A stretch of DNA of 64,000 bases from an uncultured Collinsella sp. (GTDB taxonomy: Bacteria; Actinomycetota; Coriobacteriia; Coriobacteriales; Coriobacteriaceae). The translations under genes and the position numbers were made by a program. Shown piece by piece: positions 44,798-53,553 of the stretch. Within the stretch, counting starts at the first letter, position 1, and every line of letters starts with the position of its first letter. The notes beneath the pieces are model-generated. The model had not been told where the DNA came from. It saw only the letters and a list, made by a program, of their open reading frames with translations, and did not search any database. The DNA lies in contig URKM01000002.1 of assembly GCA_900548365.1 (NCBI GenBank), forward strand, positions 53,806 through 117,805, written 5' to 3'.

Positions 44798-46618
44798 GTG
44801 ATCAACAAGTTCTGCAAGGCGCCGCTATGGGAGTGCAGCCCCACCCTTATCGCCGTCGCCCAGGGCACCCGACCGGCCGAGACCGTCATCCAAAACGCGC
44901 GCCTCGTGAACGTCAACACCCGCGAGGTCCAAGAGGACGTCGACGTCGCGATCGCCTGCGGCCGCGTGGCATACGTGGGCGACGCCGCCCACTGCATCGG
45001 CGAGGGCACGCGCGTGATCGACGCCGCCGGCCGCTACCTGGCACCCGGCTTCCTCGACGGCCACATCCACGTCGAATCCTCCATGATGGGCGCATCGCAG
45101 TACGCACGCGCCGTCGTCCCCCACGGCACCGTGGGCATCTACTGGGATCCGCACGAGGTCGCCAACGTCGTCGGCCTCGAGGGCGTCAAGGTCATGGTCG
45201 AGGACGCGCGCCGCACGCCGCTCAAGGCCATGGTGACCACGCCCTCCTGCGTGCCGGCCGTACCCGGCTTCGAGGACACGGGCAGCGCCATCGGCCCTAA
45301 GGACGTCGCCGAGAGCATGACCTGGGATTCCGTGGTGGGCCTGGGCGAGATGATGAACTTCCCCGGCGTGCTCGCCGCCGCCGACCACCCCATGGGCGAG
45401 ATCGAGGCGACGCTCCGGGCGGACGCCTGCGTGACCGGCCATTACTCCGTGCCCGAGACCGACCGCGGCCTCAACGCCTACGTCTCCAGCGGCGTGCGCT
45501 GCGACCATGAGTCGACGCGCGCAGAGGACGTGCTCGCCAAGGTGCGCCTGGGCCAGTACGCGCAGCTGCGCGAGGGCTCGGCATGGCGCGACCTCGCCCA
45601 TCTCGCGCCCGCCATCACCGCGGGCAACATCGACACGCGCTTCATGAACCTCATCTCAGACGACACCCACCCCAACACGCTCGTCGAGTACGGGCACCTG
45701 GACCACATCCTGCGGCGCGCCGTGCAGGAGGGCATCGACCCGCTCGTCGCGCTGCAGATGGTGACCATCAACACCGCCACCTGCTTCCATATGGACCACG
45801 AGCTCGGCAGCATCGCCCCGGGCAAGTGCGCCGACATGGTCCTCATGGGCAGCCTTACCGACTTCGACGTCCAGATGACCATGATCGACGGCGACGTGGT
45901 GGCAGAGGACGGCCGCGCCCTCTTCGAGGTCGACGGCACCGCCTACCCCGACTGGATCGTCAACACGATGCACCTCGGCCGCGAGATCACGCCCGAGGCC
46001 TTCCGCATCCCCGCGGTCGACGGCGAGGGCGACGCGCTTCCCGGTACCACCGCGCGCGTCCGCGTGATGGAGGCCATCTCCGGCCGCGTAAGCAACGCCG
46101 AGCGCCACCTGGACGTCCCCGTGGTGGACGGCGAGCTCCTCGCCGACCCCGAGCACGATATCCTGAAGGCCTTCGTCTTCGAGCGCCATCACGAGACCGG
46201 CAGCTTCGGCTACGGCTTCACCTGCGGCTACGGCATCCACGGCGCGCTCGCCCAGACCGTCGCGCACGACGCCCACAACCTGCTGGTCATCGGCGACAAC
46301 GACGAGGACATGGCGATCGCCGCGAACACCCTGGCGTCTTGCGGCGGCGGCGCGGTCGCCGTGCAGGACGGTCGCGTGCTCGGCTTAGTCGAGCTGCCGG
46401 TCGCCGGCCTCATGAGCACCAAGCCGCTCGAGGAGGTGGCCGCCGAGGTCGAGCGCCTCGAGCGCGCCTGGGAGGATATGGGCTGCACCATGCCCTCGCC
46501 CTTCATGACGATGGGCCTCACCTCGCTCGCCTGCCTGCCGGACCTGCGCCTCACCAACCGCGGGCTGGTCGATTGCCTGACCTTCCAGTTCGTCCCGCTG
46601 GTCGTGGACGGGGAGTAG
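44798..46618 (+). CDS. ade: Adenine deaminase
   Basis: 606-aa amidohydrolase converting adenine to hypoxanthine and ammonia in purine salvage. APGFLDGHIHVESSMM (metal His pair), VPHGTVGIYWDPHEVANV, FPGVLAAADHPM, VTGHYSVPETDRGL, SDDTHPNTLVEYGHLDHI and the C-terminal adenine deaminase domain with HHETGSFGYGFTCGYGIHGA and DNDEDMAIAANTL, plus LSTKP-like PVAGLMSTKPLEEVA. GTG at 44798 is preferred because GAGAGGAG lies 7 nt upstream; ATG at 44771 is the alternative. The very long in-frame upstream extension is not coding. Confidence 0.94.
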   Translation: MINKFCKAPLWECSPTLIAVAQGTRPAETVIQNARLVNVNTREVQEDVDVAIACGRVAYVGDAAHCIGEGTRVIDAAGRYLAPGFLDGHIHVESSMMGASQYARAVVPHGTVGIYWDPHEVANVVGLEGVKVMVEDARRTPLKAMVTTPSCVPAVPGFEDTGSAIGPKDVAESMTWDSVVGLGEMMNFPGVLAAADHPMGEIEATLRADACVTGHYSVPETDRGLNAYVSSGVRCDHESTRAEDVLAKVRLGQYAQLREGSAWRDLAHLAPAITAGNIDTRFMNLISDDTHPNTLVEYGHLDHILRRAVQEGIDPLVALQMVTINTATCFHMDHELGSIAPGKCADMVLMGSLTDFDVQMTMIDGDVVAEDGRALFEVDGTAYPDWIVNTMHLGREITPEAFRIPAVDGEGDALPGTTARVRVMEAISGRVSNAERHLDVPVVDGELLADPEHDILKAFVFERHHETGSFGYGFTCGYGIHGALAQTVAHDAHNLLVIGDNDEDMAIAANTLASCGGGAVAVQDGRVLGLVELPVAGLMSTKPLEEVAAEVERLERAWEDMGCTMPSPFMTMGLTSLACLPDLRLTNRGLVDCLTFQFVPLVVDGE

Positions 46619-46742
46619 CAGCCGCGCCGCGCCTTGACGGCGCGCCCCTCGCCCCGTGATGGAAGAGCATTCGGGCGGGCGCTTCCACCCGCACGTGCTC
46701 CCAACGCGGACCCTCCGTTCGAGCTCCGCCGTTCGCACATGA

Positions 46743-46788
46743 AAACGCCCCGGTTTCCCGCATCCCATCGGATCGAGAAAGCCGGGGC
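46743..46788 (-). terminator. Terminator between ade and the PstS-like gene
   Basis: Stem GCCCCGGTTTC / GAAAGCCGGGGC (one bulge). The minus strand continues GTTTTC, so it serves the PstS-like gene; it may also stop ade transcripts. Confidence 0.65.
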
Positions 46789-46807
46789 TTCGCATGAGGC
46801 TCGACCA

Positions 46808-48139
46808 TCACGGAAGCGGCGTGTATCCCGCGCGCTCCACCAGCAGCTGGCCCTGGGGCCCGCGCATCCAATCGACCAGATCGGCCACGAGCGGATTCGC
46901 CTCCCCCTTGCGCGTCCACGCCTTGAAGGTTCCCGTCAACGGATAGCTGCCGTCGGCGATATGCTCCACGGTCGGCTCGACGCCGTCGATCGCCAAGAGC
47001 TTGACGTCCGCACCCTCGACCATCTGCGTCGCGTAATACCGAAACGAATAACCCAGGCCGTTCGGACGGTTATCGTATCCCGCGACCGCGCGCACCAAGC
47101 CGCCCATCGAGACGATGCGCCAGGACTCGGGCGGGTCCATCAGCGGGACGTCCCCCATGAAGCCGGCCATCCGCGATTGCGAGCCGGAGCCCTCGTTGCG
47201 CTGAAACGCGACGATCTCCTCGTCGGCTCCGCCGACCTCGCTCCAGTTCGCGATCTTCCCCGCGTAGATGTCGCGCACCTGCTGCTGGGTGAGCGATTCG
47301 ACGGGATTATCCTCGTTCACGATGAAGACGAACGCCTCGAGCGCCAACGGCGTCGACTCGAATTCCACGCCGCGCTGTGCGGCGTACGCAAGCTGCTCGT
47401 CGCTCGGATCGGTTCCGATGAACACGTCCGTCACGCCATCGACCAGGTTCCCGAAACCATAGGGGCTGTTGGTGTAGCGAAACGCAGCCCCGGGGCAGTC
47501 TCCACCCATCCAGCGCAGAAGCTCGCCATAGCGCTCGGCCTCGCCTTCGGTCAGGTCGCGCTCGAGCAGTGCCGCGTCCAGCTCGTCGAACTCACGCTGC
47601 CCTTCCTCGTCTAGCACGCCCTGCACCGCGATGGTGTGCGGATACACCGCGCTCACCACGCCGGATGTGAACGGCAGCAGCGCCGCCGCGCAATCCGTCA
47701 CGGGAAGGTCGTCTTCCTCGGTGAGGCGCAGGGTCGCCTCCTCGTCGAGGCGCGGGATGTTCTCGCTGGTAAACGGAAGGTAGTCCTCGTAGACGATCGT
47801 GAAGTCGAGATCGTCATCGGGAAGGACCTCGTCGGGATTCTGCTCTATCGTCCCGCGCGTCGCGTCATAGCAGCTCGCCGCCATGAGGCCGGCGCCCAGG
47901 ATGAACGCGGCCACGCCGATGGCCAGGAAACGGCGGTCGTGCTTCCAGAGCAAGACGATCAGCGCGATGAGGCACACGACAAAGGCGGCGGATGCGCCAT
48001 AGACCCCGAGGAAGCCGTGGGCGACGGGCATTGCTCCCAGCAGATACATATACGCAGGCAGACCCATCAACAGGACCGCCACCGTCAAGAACGCCTTAAG
48101 GACGAATTTGAACGTACCCTTGGTATCGCCGCCCAGCAT
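46808..48139 (-). CDS. Membrane-anchored PstS-like phosphate-binding protein
   Basis: 443 aa. Residues 11-36, 43-65 and 71-90 are three hydrophobic helices; about 95-443 is a periplasmic-binding-protein type 2 domain of the PstS family: LPFTSGVVSAVYPHTIAVQG, FIFIVNEDNP-like AFVFIVNEDNPVESLT, QQVRDIYAGKIANWSEVGG, VAFQRNEGSGSQSRMAGFM and the C-terminal WMRGPQGQLLVERAGY. ATG at 48139 with GAGGAGG. No pstCAB genes are near. The three-helix anchor instead of a lipobox is uncommon. Role: sensing or binding of phosphate or a similar ligand (inference). Confidence 0.8.
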   Translation of the reverse strand: MLGGDTKGTFKFVLKAFLTVAVLLMGLPAYMYLLGAMPVAHGFLGVYGASAAFVVCLIALIVLLWKHDRRFLAIGVAAFILGAGLMAASCYDATRGTIEQNPDEVLPDDDLDFTIVYEDYLPFTSENIPRLDEEATLRLTEEDDLPVTDCAAALLPFTSGVVSAVYPHTIAVQGVLDEEGQREFDELDAALLERDLTEGEAERYGELLRWMGGDCPGAAFRYTNSPYGFGNLVDGVTDVFIGTDPSDEQLAYAAQRGVEFESTPLALEAFVFIVNEDNPVESLTQQQVRDIYAGKIANWSEVGGADEEIVAFQRNEGSGSQSRMAGFMGDVPLMDPPESWRIVSMGGLVRAVAGYDNRPNGLGYSFRYYATQMVEGADVKLLAIDGVEPTVEHIADGSYPLTGTFKAWTRKGEANPLVADLVDWMRGPQGQLLVERAGYTPLP

Positions 48140-48386
48140 GATGGCCTCCTCTCGCCGCGGAGCGCCCCGAGGTTGCGCCCGCATGTGGGACCATCGTACT
48201 CGAGCGCCGGTATCGACGGGGAGCAGAAGCGGGCAGGGCGCACGTAAAAGGGCGTATATCGGTGCGAGCGGTCGCGAGGCCTCCCGAGGACAAAGCGCTC
48301 TCAGAATTGAGGGGCATGGCGCTTTGACCCCGCCGCTGCAAAACGAGTGCGCTGCGCCGGCGCGCACGCTGCTCCCCCATAAGCGC

Positions 48387-48950
48387 TTAGCGGGAGATGG
48401 CCGCCAGAAGATCCTCGGCTTGCAACGCGAGGCGGCTCTTATCCCATTCGGGAATCTCGTATACGCCGTCGGTCCACGCAGCGGCGGGCAGCACGAACCC
48501 CTCGCCCTCGCCGCCGACCACCTCGGCCTCGACATAGTTCAGCAGATCGACCAGCTGTCGCCGGACGTTGGCGCACGCGGTCTTGCCGCCGGCGCCCGAG
48601 ATCGCGACGGGCACGTCGGTCATCGAGACGGGCGCGTCGTGGTCGCCGGCGACGCGCGGACGGCTCAGCCAATCGAGCGCGTTCTTCAGCGCGGCGGGAT
48701 AGCTGAAGTTATATTCCGGCGTGAAGATCCAGATGCCGTCGGCCGCCTCCACCTGCGCCCGGACGCGCTCCACCGACGCCGGCGGCGGAAACTCGATGTC
48801 CTCGTCCATGAACGGCAGGTCGGCGTAGTCCAGGAACTGGATTGTCGCGCGGTCGCCCACCATCCGGGCAGCGTAATCGGCAAGCACGCGGTTGAACGAA
48901 TCGCGGCGCAGCGAGCCGACGATGAAGACGAGGTTCTTAACTTGAGTCAT
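48387..48950 (-). CDS. NADPH-dependent FMN reductase
   Basis: 187-aa flavodoxin-fold reductase (PF03358). FMN loop GSLRRDSFNRVLA, second loop FTPEYNFSYPAALKNALDWL and SGAGGKTACANVRRQ. Typical length for the chromate/quinone/azo-reductase-like group. ATG at 48950 with GGAG. No operon partner. Physiological substrate unknown. Confidence 0.92.
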   Translation of the reverse strand: MTQVKNLVFIVGSLRRDSFNRVLADYAARMVGDRATIQFLDYADLPFMDEDIEFPPPASVERVRAQVEAADGIWIFTPEYNFSYPAALKNALDWLSRPRVAGDHDAPVSMTDVPVAISGAGGKTACANVRRQLVDLLNYVEAEVVGGEGEGFVLPAAAWTDGVYEIPEWDKSRLALQAEDLLAAISR

Positions 48951-49061
48951 CGCGAACTCCTTCGGAGAATCACTCGAACGGGGCACGCGCCCCGCTCGTT
49001 TTGCTATACGTATTGCAGCATTTTTCTTCTACCCCGAATCCACGATGACGAACCACCGCGA

Positions 49062-50255
49062 TCACGCGCCGCCTCGATGCGCATATATATCGACGGCGGC
49101 GGCAACCGGTCCGGGCGTCAGCCGGCGCACCACGTCCTCCAATCTCGCGGGAATGTCGATGCCCTGGGGGCAATGGCGCAGGCATGCACCGCAATGGACG
49201 CAGTTAGTCGCCAGCCTGGGCTCGCTCGTGCGAAGGGCGCTCGCGGTGAAATACTGCTGCACGCCGGTAAACCAACCGTGCGCGAAGCTCGCGTTGTACG
49301 CCGAGAAGCACCCCGGGATGTTGATCCCGCGCGGACATGGCATGCAGTAGTTGCACCCGGTGCACGGCACGCGGTTCGCCGCCTCGAAGATCTCGAGCAC
49401 GCGGGCGATCGCCGCGAGCCTGCCCTCATCCATGCAGCCCGGAACAGCTAGCTCGGCGACTCGGGCGTTCTGGTCGACCTGCTCGGATGCCGCCATACCG
49501 GAAAGCAGCATGGTCACCTGGGGATGGCTCCATACCCAGGCAAGCGCCCAGTCGGCAGGGCTTCCGAGTTCGGCATCTCCGCTGGCGGCCAGGGCGTCGG
49601 CGGCGGCAGGCGGAAGCTTGCCCGCCAGCCGTCCGCCCAGCAGCGGCTCCATCACGAAGACGGCCAGGCCTCGTTCGGCCGCCGCGAGCATGCCGGCGGT
49701 GCCCGCCTGATATGCCTCGTTGGCGTAGTTATACTGAATCTGGCAGAAGTCCCAATCGAACGCATCGAGGAGCACGGGGAAGTCGCCGGCGCTGCCATGG
49801 AAGGAAAAGCCGATCCGGCGAATGCGGCCCGCCTCCTTCTGCCGCTCGATCCAGCCCTCGATGCCGAGGGCGCAGACCCGCTCCCACTGCGCCGGGCTGG
49901 TGATGTTATGCATGAGGTAGTAGTCGACATGGTCCGTTCGCAACCGACGCAGCTGCTCGTCGAAGAACCGGTCGAAATCCACCGCGCGCTTGCACGAGGC
50001 ATGCGGGAGCTTGGTCGCCAGAAACACGCTGTCGCGAAGCCCGAGCTCTTCGAGCACGGCTCCTACGCACTCCTCGTTGCCGGGATACAGGTACGCGGTA
50101 TCCAGGTAGTTGACGCCCCGCTCGATGGAGCGGGCGATGATTCGCCGCGCGGCTGCCCTGTCGGGACGGCCGACCTGATAACCTGGAAAGCGCATGCACC
50201 CCAGTCCCAGCGCCGAGATCTTGTTACCGCTCTTGGGATCGACCCTGTACTGCAT
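49062..50255 (-). CDS. Aldo/keto reductase with C-terminal 4Fe-4S domain
   Basis: 397 aa. Residues 1-280 form an aldo/keto reductase barrel (ALGLGCMRFPG, GVNYLDTAYLYPGNEE with catalytic Asp/Tyr, ATKLPHASCK with Lys, DYYLMHNITS with His). Residues about 295-375 carry two ferredoxin-type cysteine clusters: PCTGCNYCMPCPRGINIP and NCVHCGACLRHCPQGIDIP. This fused family is common in anaerobes and is linked to flavin- or ferredoxin-dependent reductions; the substrate is not known. The start at 50255 begins MQYRVDPKSGNKISALG. Confidence 0.93.
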   Translation of the reverse strand: MQYRVDPKSGNKISALGLGCMRFPGYQVGRPDRAAARRIIARSIERGVNYLDTAYLYPGNEECVGAVLEELGLRDSVFLATKLPHASCKRAVDFDRFFDEQLRRLRTDHVDYYLMHNITSPAQWERVCALGIEGWIERQKEAGRIRRIGFSFHGSAGDFPVLLDAFDWDFCQIQYNYANEAYQAGTAGMLAAAERGLAVFVMEPLLGGRLAGKLPPAAADALAASGDAELGSPADWALAWVWSHPQVTMLLSGMAASEQVDQNARVAELAVPGCMDEGRLAAIARVLEIFEAANRVPCTGCNYCMPCPRGINIPGCFSAYNASFAHGWFTGVQQYFTASALRTSEPRLATNCVHCGACLRHCPQGIDIPARLEDVVRRLTPGPVAAAVDIYAHRGGA

Positions 50256-50380
50256 ACGCGACCACCTTCGCTCAAGGCCGGCAAAGCCATCCTATCCTGC
50301 AAGGATGCGGATCAAACCATCCGCACCGGGGCACCGTGATGGCCCCCGCGCCGTAGCGGGAGCGTCAGCGGCGCGCGCTG

Positions 50381-52372
50381 CTACGACGCATCGTCGGCGC
50401 CATCGGCATCCAAGGCGTCGACCGGCTCCTGGCCGTGCGGCGTCGCGCGAGAGACGCCGAACTTAGTGACCTCGCACGTGGCCGCATCTCCGGCATCGGC
50501 GTCGGCGCCCTCGATGGGCTTGGCATAGCTGAACTCGATGGCGTCGCCGACCTTGTAGCGCACGATCGCGAGCATGTCGGGCAGGGCGAAGTCATAGATC
50601 GCCCCGTCGCCCTCGAGCGTTACGAAGAAATGCGAGTTGCCGTCGATAACGGCCTGGGCGATGCTCGCGATGGTTCCGGAAGCCTTCTCCTCGGCACCAG
50701 ATGCCGCCGCCTCCTCGTCGCTCAACGCGCCCTCCGCAGCGAGCATGGACAGGTAGCTCTCCTGGGCCGCGGCAACGGTGCTGCCCGTCGCGACGCTCTG
50801 GTAATGCTGCACGTTGATCATCGCGTACATCTTCACCAGGCCCGCGTTGTCCTTCAGCGCCATGAAGTACGTGGGCTGGCCGGATACGTTGAGCAGCAGC
50901 GGATAGGTCGCCTGGTATTTAAGGTTTTGGACCTGGCCCTCGGCCGATGCCATCGCGGAATCCTCCGTGGCACCCGGCACCGAGTAGAAATGCGATTCGC
51001 CGGTGCGCTGGTTCACCAGGATGAAGCCGATGCTGGAGTTATCCGCGGTAACCGAGGTCACGCCGGAATACAGGTAGATGTCGTCGCCCTGGGCGAGGTA
51101 GTTGTAACCCAGCTGGCCGTCCATACCCGGCGTGGTGCGCACCACGCCCTGCTGGCCGAGCCAGGAGTTCAGCCATCCCTTGGCGTAAGCGCCGCTCCAG
51201 TTGTACTGCTGGATGAGCAGATCGCTCGGATAGGCTCGGTCGACCCAGCTGGGAACCTCGTCCACCGGATAATCCTGCGTCTCCCCGGTACAGGCGTTCA
51301 CCAGCACCACGCGATCTATCGTGGTTCCCTCGAACAGGCCGATGGTGCGCTTCTGCACCGGGAACACCCACCAGGGCGTCCCCTCCTCATCGAGCTCGAA
51401 GGACTTCTGGTCGAACATGTACATGGGGTACTTGAGCTGCGCGTACCGGTCGATGTTGCGCGCCAGGGGCTCCGACTCGCTGTACTTGATGGGCTGCTCC
51501 AGGCGCACCACCTGGGCCTCCTGGGTGACCATGTCGACCAGCACGTAGGCGGGAATGCCCTGGCTGCGGTTGGAGAGCCATTTAAAGAGGTCGGCATAGG
51601 TGAGCGGGCTCACGCGAACCGGACGGCCCTGGTAGTTGATCATGCTGTACGCGGGGCTGATCTCGAACTGGCTGACGTACTCGGGAATCGACCCCATCGC
51701 GCGGTTGCCCAGCAGCACGGCGGAATCGCGGTCGATCACCGGCACCTCGGAGTAATCGACCTGCTCAATATCTTGGGCGAAATCGCCGTCGGTGGTCTGG
51801 AGCACCGTGGCGTAGCGCTCGGCGTTGCCGGGCATGAAGGGCTCGCCCCACAGCAGGCCGAGGAAGAACAAGGCGATGACGCCCACGGGAACGAAGACCA
51901 GGCGGTTGAGGAGCACCGCGTGCTTCTTCGATCGCAAAGCGGCGACCTTGAGCGCCAAGATCGCGACCACCGCGATGGCCAAGATCCACATCCAGACGCG
52001 CGGGCTCTGCAGGTTGAGCGCAGGATGGAACCACCAATAGCCCACCGCGAGACCGATGAGGGCGAGAATGGCGAAGAGGATGAGCGCCCGACGGCTCCAC
52101 TGCGCGATGCGCTGCGCTATGGGGCTGGAGCCGCGCCGACCGCCGCCGCCCGAGCCACCGCGCGCGGCGCCACTGGAGCCAGACGAAGCGCCGCCGGCGC
52201 CCGCCGGCCGCTCCTCGCCGTCGACCACGGCATCGACGGGTATGGGCTCCCCATCGGAGTCACCGCCCCGGCAGCCGCCGAAACCCGTGCCGAAGCCGGA
52301 TCCGGAAAAGCCGAACATGCTGTGCAGCATATCTTGGAAATCGTCGTTGTTGAAATCGTTGTCCTGGGCCAC
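50381..52372 (-). CDS. Large membrane protein of unknown function
   Basis: 663 aa from GTG at 52372 (AGAGGAG 10 nt upstream), which I prefer to the ATG-like start further up. Residues 1-85 are acidic then Gly/Ser-rich and disordered; helices at about 96-114, 125-146 and 157-175; the remaining 490 residues are a large extracytoplasmic domain rich in Tyr, Gln and Asp (VPVIDRDSAVLLGNRAMGSI, YQGRPVRVSPLTYADLFKWL, TGETQDYPVDEVPSWVDRAY). No catalytic motif or cell-wall signal recognised. Similar tri-helix plus large domain layouts exist in Coriobacteria, but I cannot name a function. Confidence 0.75.
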   Translation of the reverse strand: MAQDNDFNNDDFQDMLHSMFGFSGSGFGTGFGGCRGGDSDGEPIPVDAVVDGEERPAGAGGASSGSSGAARGGSGGGGRRGSSPIAQRIAQWSRRALILFAILALIGLAVGYWWFHPALNLQSPRVWMWILAIAVVAILALKVAALRSKKHAVLLNRLVFVPVGVIALFFLGLLWGEPFMPGNAERYATVLQTTDGDFAQDIEQVDYSEVPVIDRDSAVLLGNRAMGSIPEYVSQFEISPAYSMINYQGRPVRVSPLTYADLFKWLSNRSQGIPAYVLVDMVTQEAQVVRLEQPIKYSESEPLARNIDRYAQLKYPMYMFDQKSFELDEEGTPWWVFPVQKRTIGLFEGTTIDRVVLVNACTGETQDYPVDEVPSWVDRAYPSDLLIQQYNWSGAYAKGWLNSWLGQQGVVRTTPGMDGQLGYNYLAQGDDIYLYSGVTSVTADNSSIGFILVNQRTGESHFYSVPGATEDSAMASAEGQVQNLKYQATYPLLLNVSGQPTYFMALKDNAGLVKMYAMINVQHYQSVATGSTVAAAQESYLSMLAAEGALSDEEAAASGAEEKASGTIASIAQAVIDGNSHFFVTLEGDGAIYDFALPDMLAIVRYKVGDAIEFSYAKPIEGADADAGDAATCEVTKFGVSRATPHGQEPVDALDADGADDAS

Positions 52373-52502
52373 CTGCGGTCCGCTCCTCTGGTCGTCGTTG
52401 CCGCTTCGCAACCGCCATGGCGACGCTTTCGCATCAAAGGTACAAGGGCGGGGCGAAACGTTGCGTAACGTCAACTATACCCAAGAGAAACCGCGGTCAT
52501 CC

Positions 52503-52727
52503 CTATGCGATGGCGGCCACCATCTTTTTGACGAGCTTCTTGCTCGAATCGCACGCCACCAGCTTGCCGTCGATGCGCGCATAGGCCTTTCCCTCGAACT
52601 CGGGGTGCTTCTTCCGACATGCCCCGAAGCAGCCGCGCGCATAATCCCCTTTGGCAAGACCCGCCTTCAGATGCTTTTTCTTGACGCCCGAGCATTTCGG
52701 ACAGACCTTCACACCGCACTTCGCCAT
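52503..52727 (-). CDS. Small Cys-motif protein, thioredoxin-like ferredoxin/DUF1450-type
   Basis: 74 aa. CPKCSG (CxxC) near the N-terminus and GCFGACRKK in the middle, followed by ARIDGKLVACDSSKKLVKK, an arrangement like the small [2Fe-2S] thioredoxin-like ferredoxin or DUF1450 (YuzB) proteins. Strong RBS AAGGAGGCC. Very basic (many Lys). The family call is tentative; the cysteines could bind Fe-S or zinc. Confidence 0.65.
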   Translation of the reverse strand: MAKCGVKVCPKCSGVKKKHLKAGLAKGDYARGCFGACRKKHPEFEGKAYARIDGKLVACDSSKKLVKKMVAAIA

Positions 52728-52981
52728 CTCGGCCTCCTTGGAACGCCGGGCGGGCTGTCGACGCCGCGCCCGATATGCTACCCAGTTTGCAGCATGGTAT
52801 CACGCGAGACGGCCTACGAGTTTCCCCTGTGCAACTTTTCTCTACTTTTCCGATGAAGACCCGCGGCGGCACGGCGGCGCCGAAAGCTCCTCGGGAAGTT
52901 CGAGGTATCGGGCGGGTAGAATGAATGCCCTTGCATCACGACCAAGAAGGCTGCCCGCGGGGCGGCCGGGAAGGAGAAGCG

Positions 52982-53470
52982 GTGAGGGTCGTTATCTACA
53001 CCGACGGCGCGGCGCGCGGCAACCCCGGTCCGGGCGGATTCGGTGCCGTCCTCAAATACCAGGCGCCCTCCGGCAAGGAGCACGTCCTGGAGCTATCCGG
53101 CGGGTACGAGCGCACCACCAACAACCGCATGGAGCTCCTCGCCGTCATCAGCGCGCTCGAGGCGCTCAAGCGTCCCTGCGAGGTCGAGCTGCACTCCGAT
53201 TCCCAATACGTCGTCAACGCGTTCAACAAGCACTGGGTGGATGGCTGGCTGCGGCGCGGCTGGCAGACGTCGCAGAAGAAGGCCGTCAAGAACATCGACC
53301 TCTGGAAGCGCCTGCTGGCGGCCAAGGAGCCCCATCGCGTCACCTTCATGTGGGTGAAAGGGCATGCGGGCCATCCGCTCAACGAACGCTGCGACCAGCT
53401 CGCCACCAGCGCCGCCGACTCGGGTACACTTGAGGTCGACCGGGGCTTCGTAGAGGGGGACGCCGACTAA
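52982..53470 (+). CDS. rnhA: Ribonuclease HI
   Basis: 162-aa endonuclease that cleaves RNA in RNA-DNA hybrids. Catalytic Asp in VVIYTDGAARGNPGPGG, Glu in NNRMELLAVISALE, Asp in ELHSDSQYVVNAF, His in VKGHAGHPLNERCDQLA with the final Asp. GTG at 52982 with GGGAAGGAG is the start. Contains the basic-protrusion region (WLRRGWQTSQKKAVKN), as in E. coli RNase HI. Confidence 0.96.
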   Translation: MRVVIYTDGAARGNPGPGGFGAVLKYQAPSGKEHVLELSGGYERTTNNRMELLAVISALEALKRPCEVELHSDSQYVVNAFNKHWVDGWLRRGWQTSQKKAVKNIDLWKRLLAAKEPHRVTFMWVKGHAGHPLNERCDQLATSAADSGTLEVDRGFVEGDAD

Positions 53471-53553
53471 CGGCCGGGCGGCGCGCCGGTGCGAAGCCCC
53501 GTCCCCTCATGTGGAGCATCCCATCGAAGAACAGCAACGCGAAGGAGCGCGCC

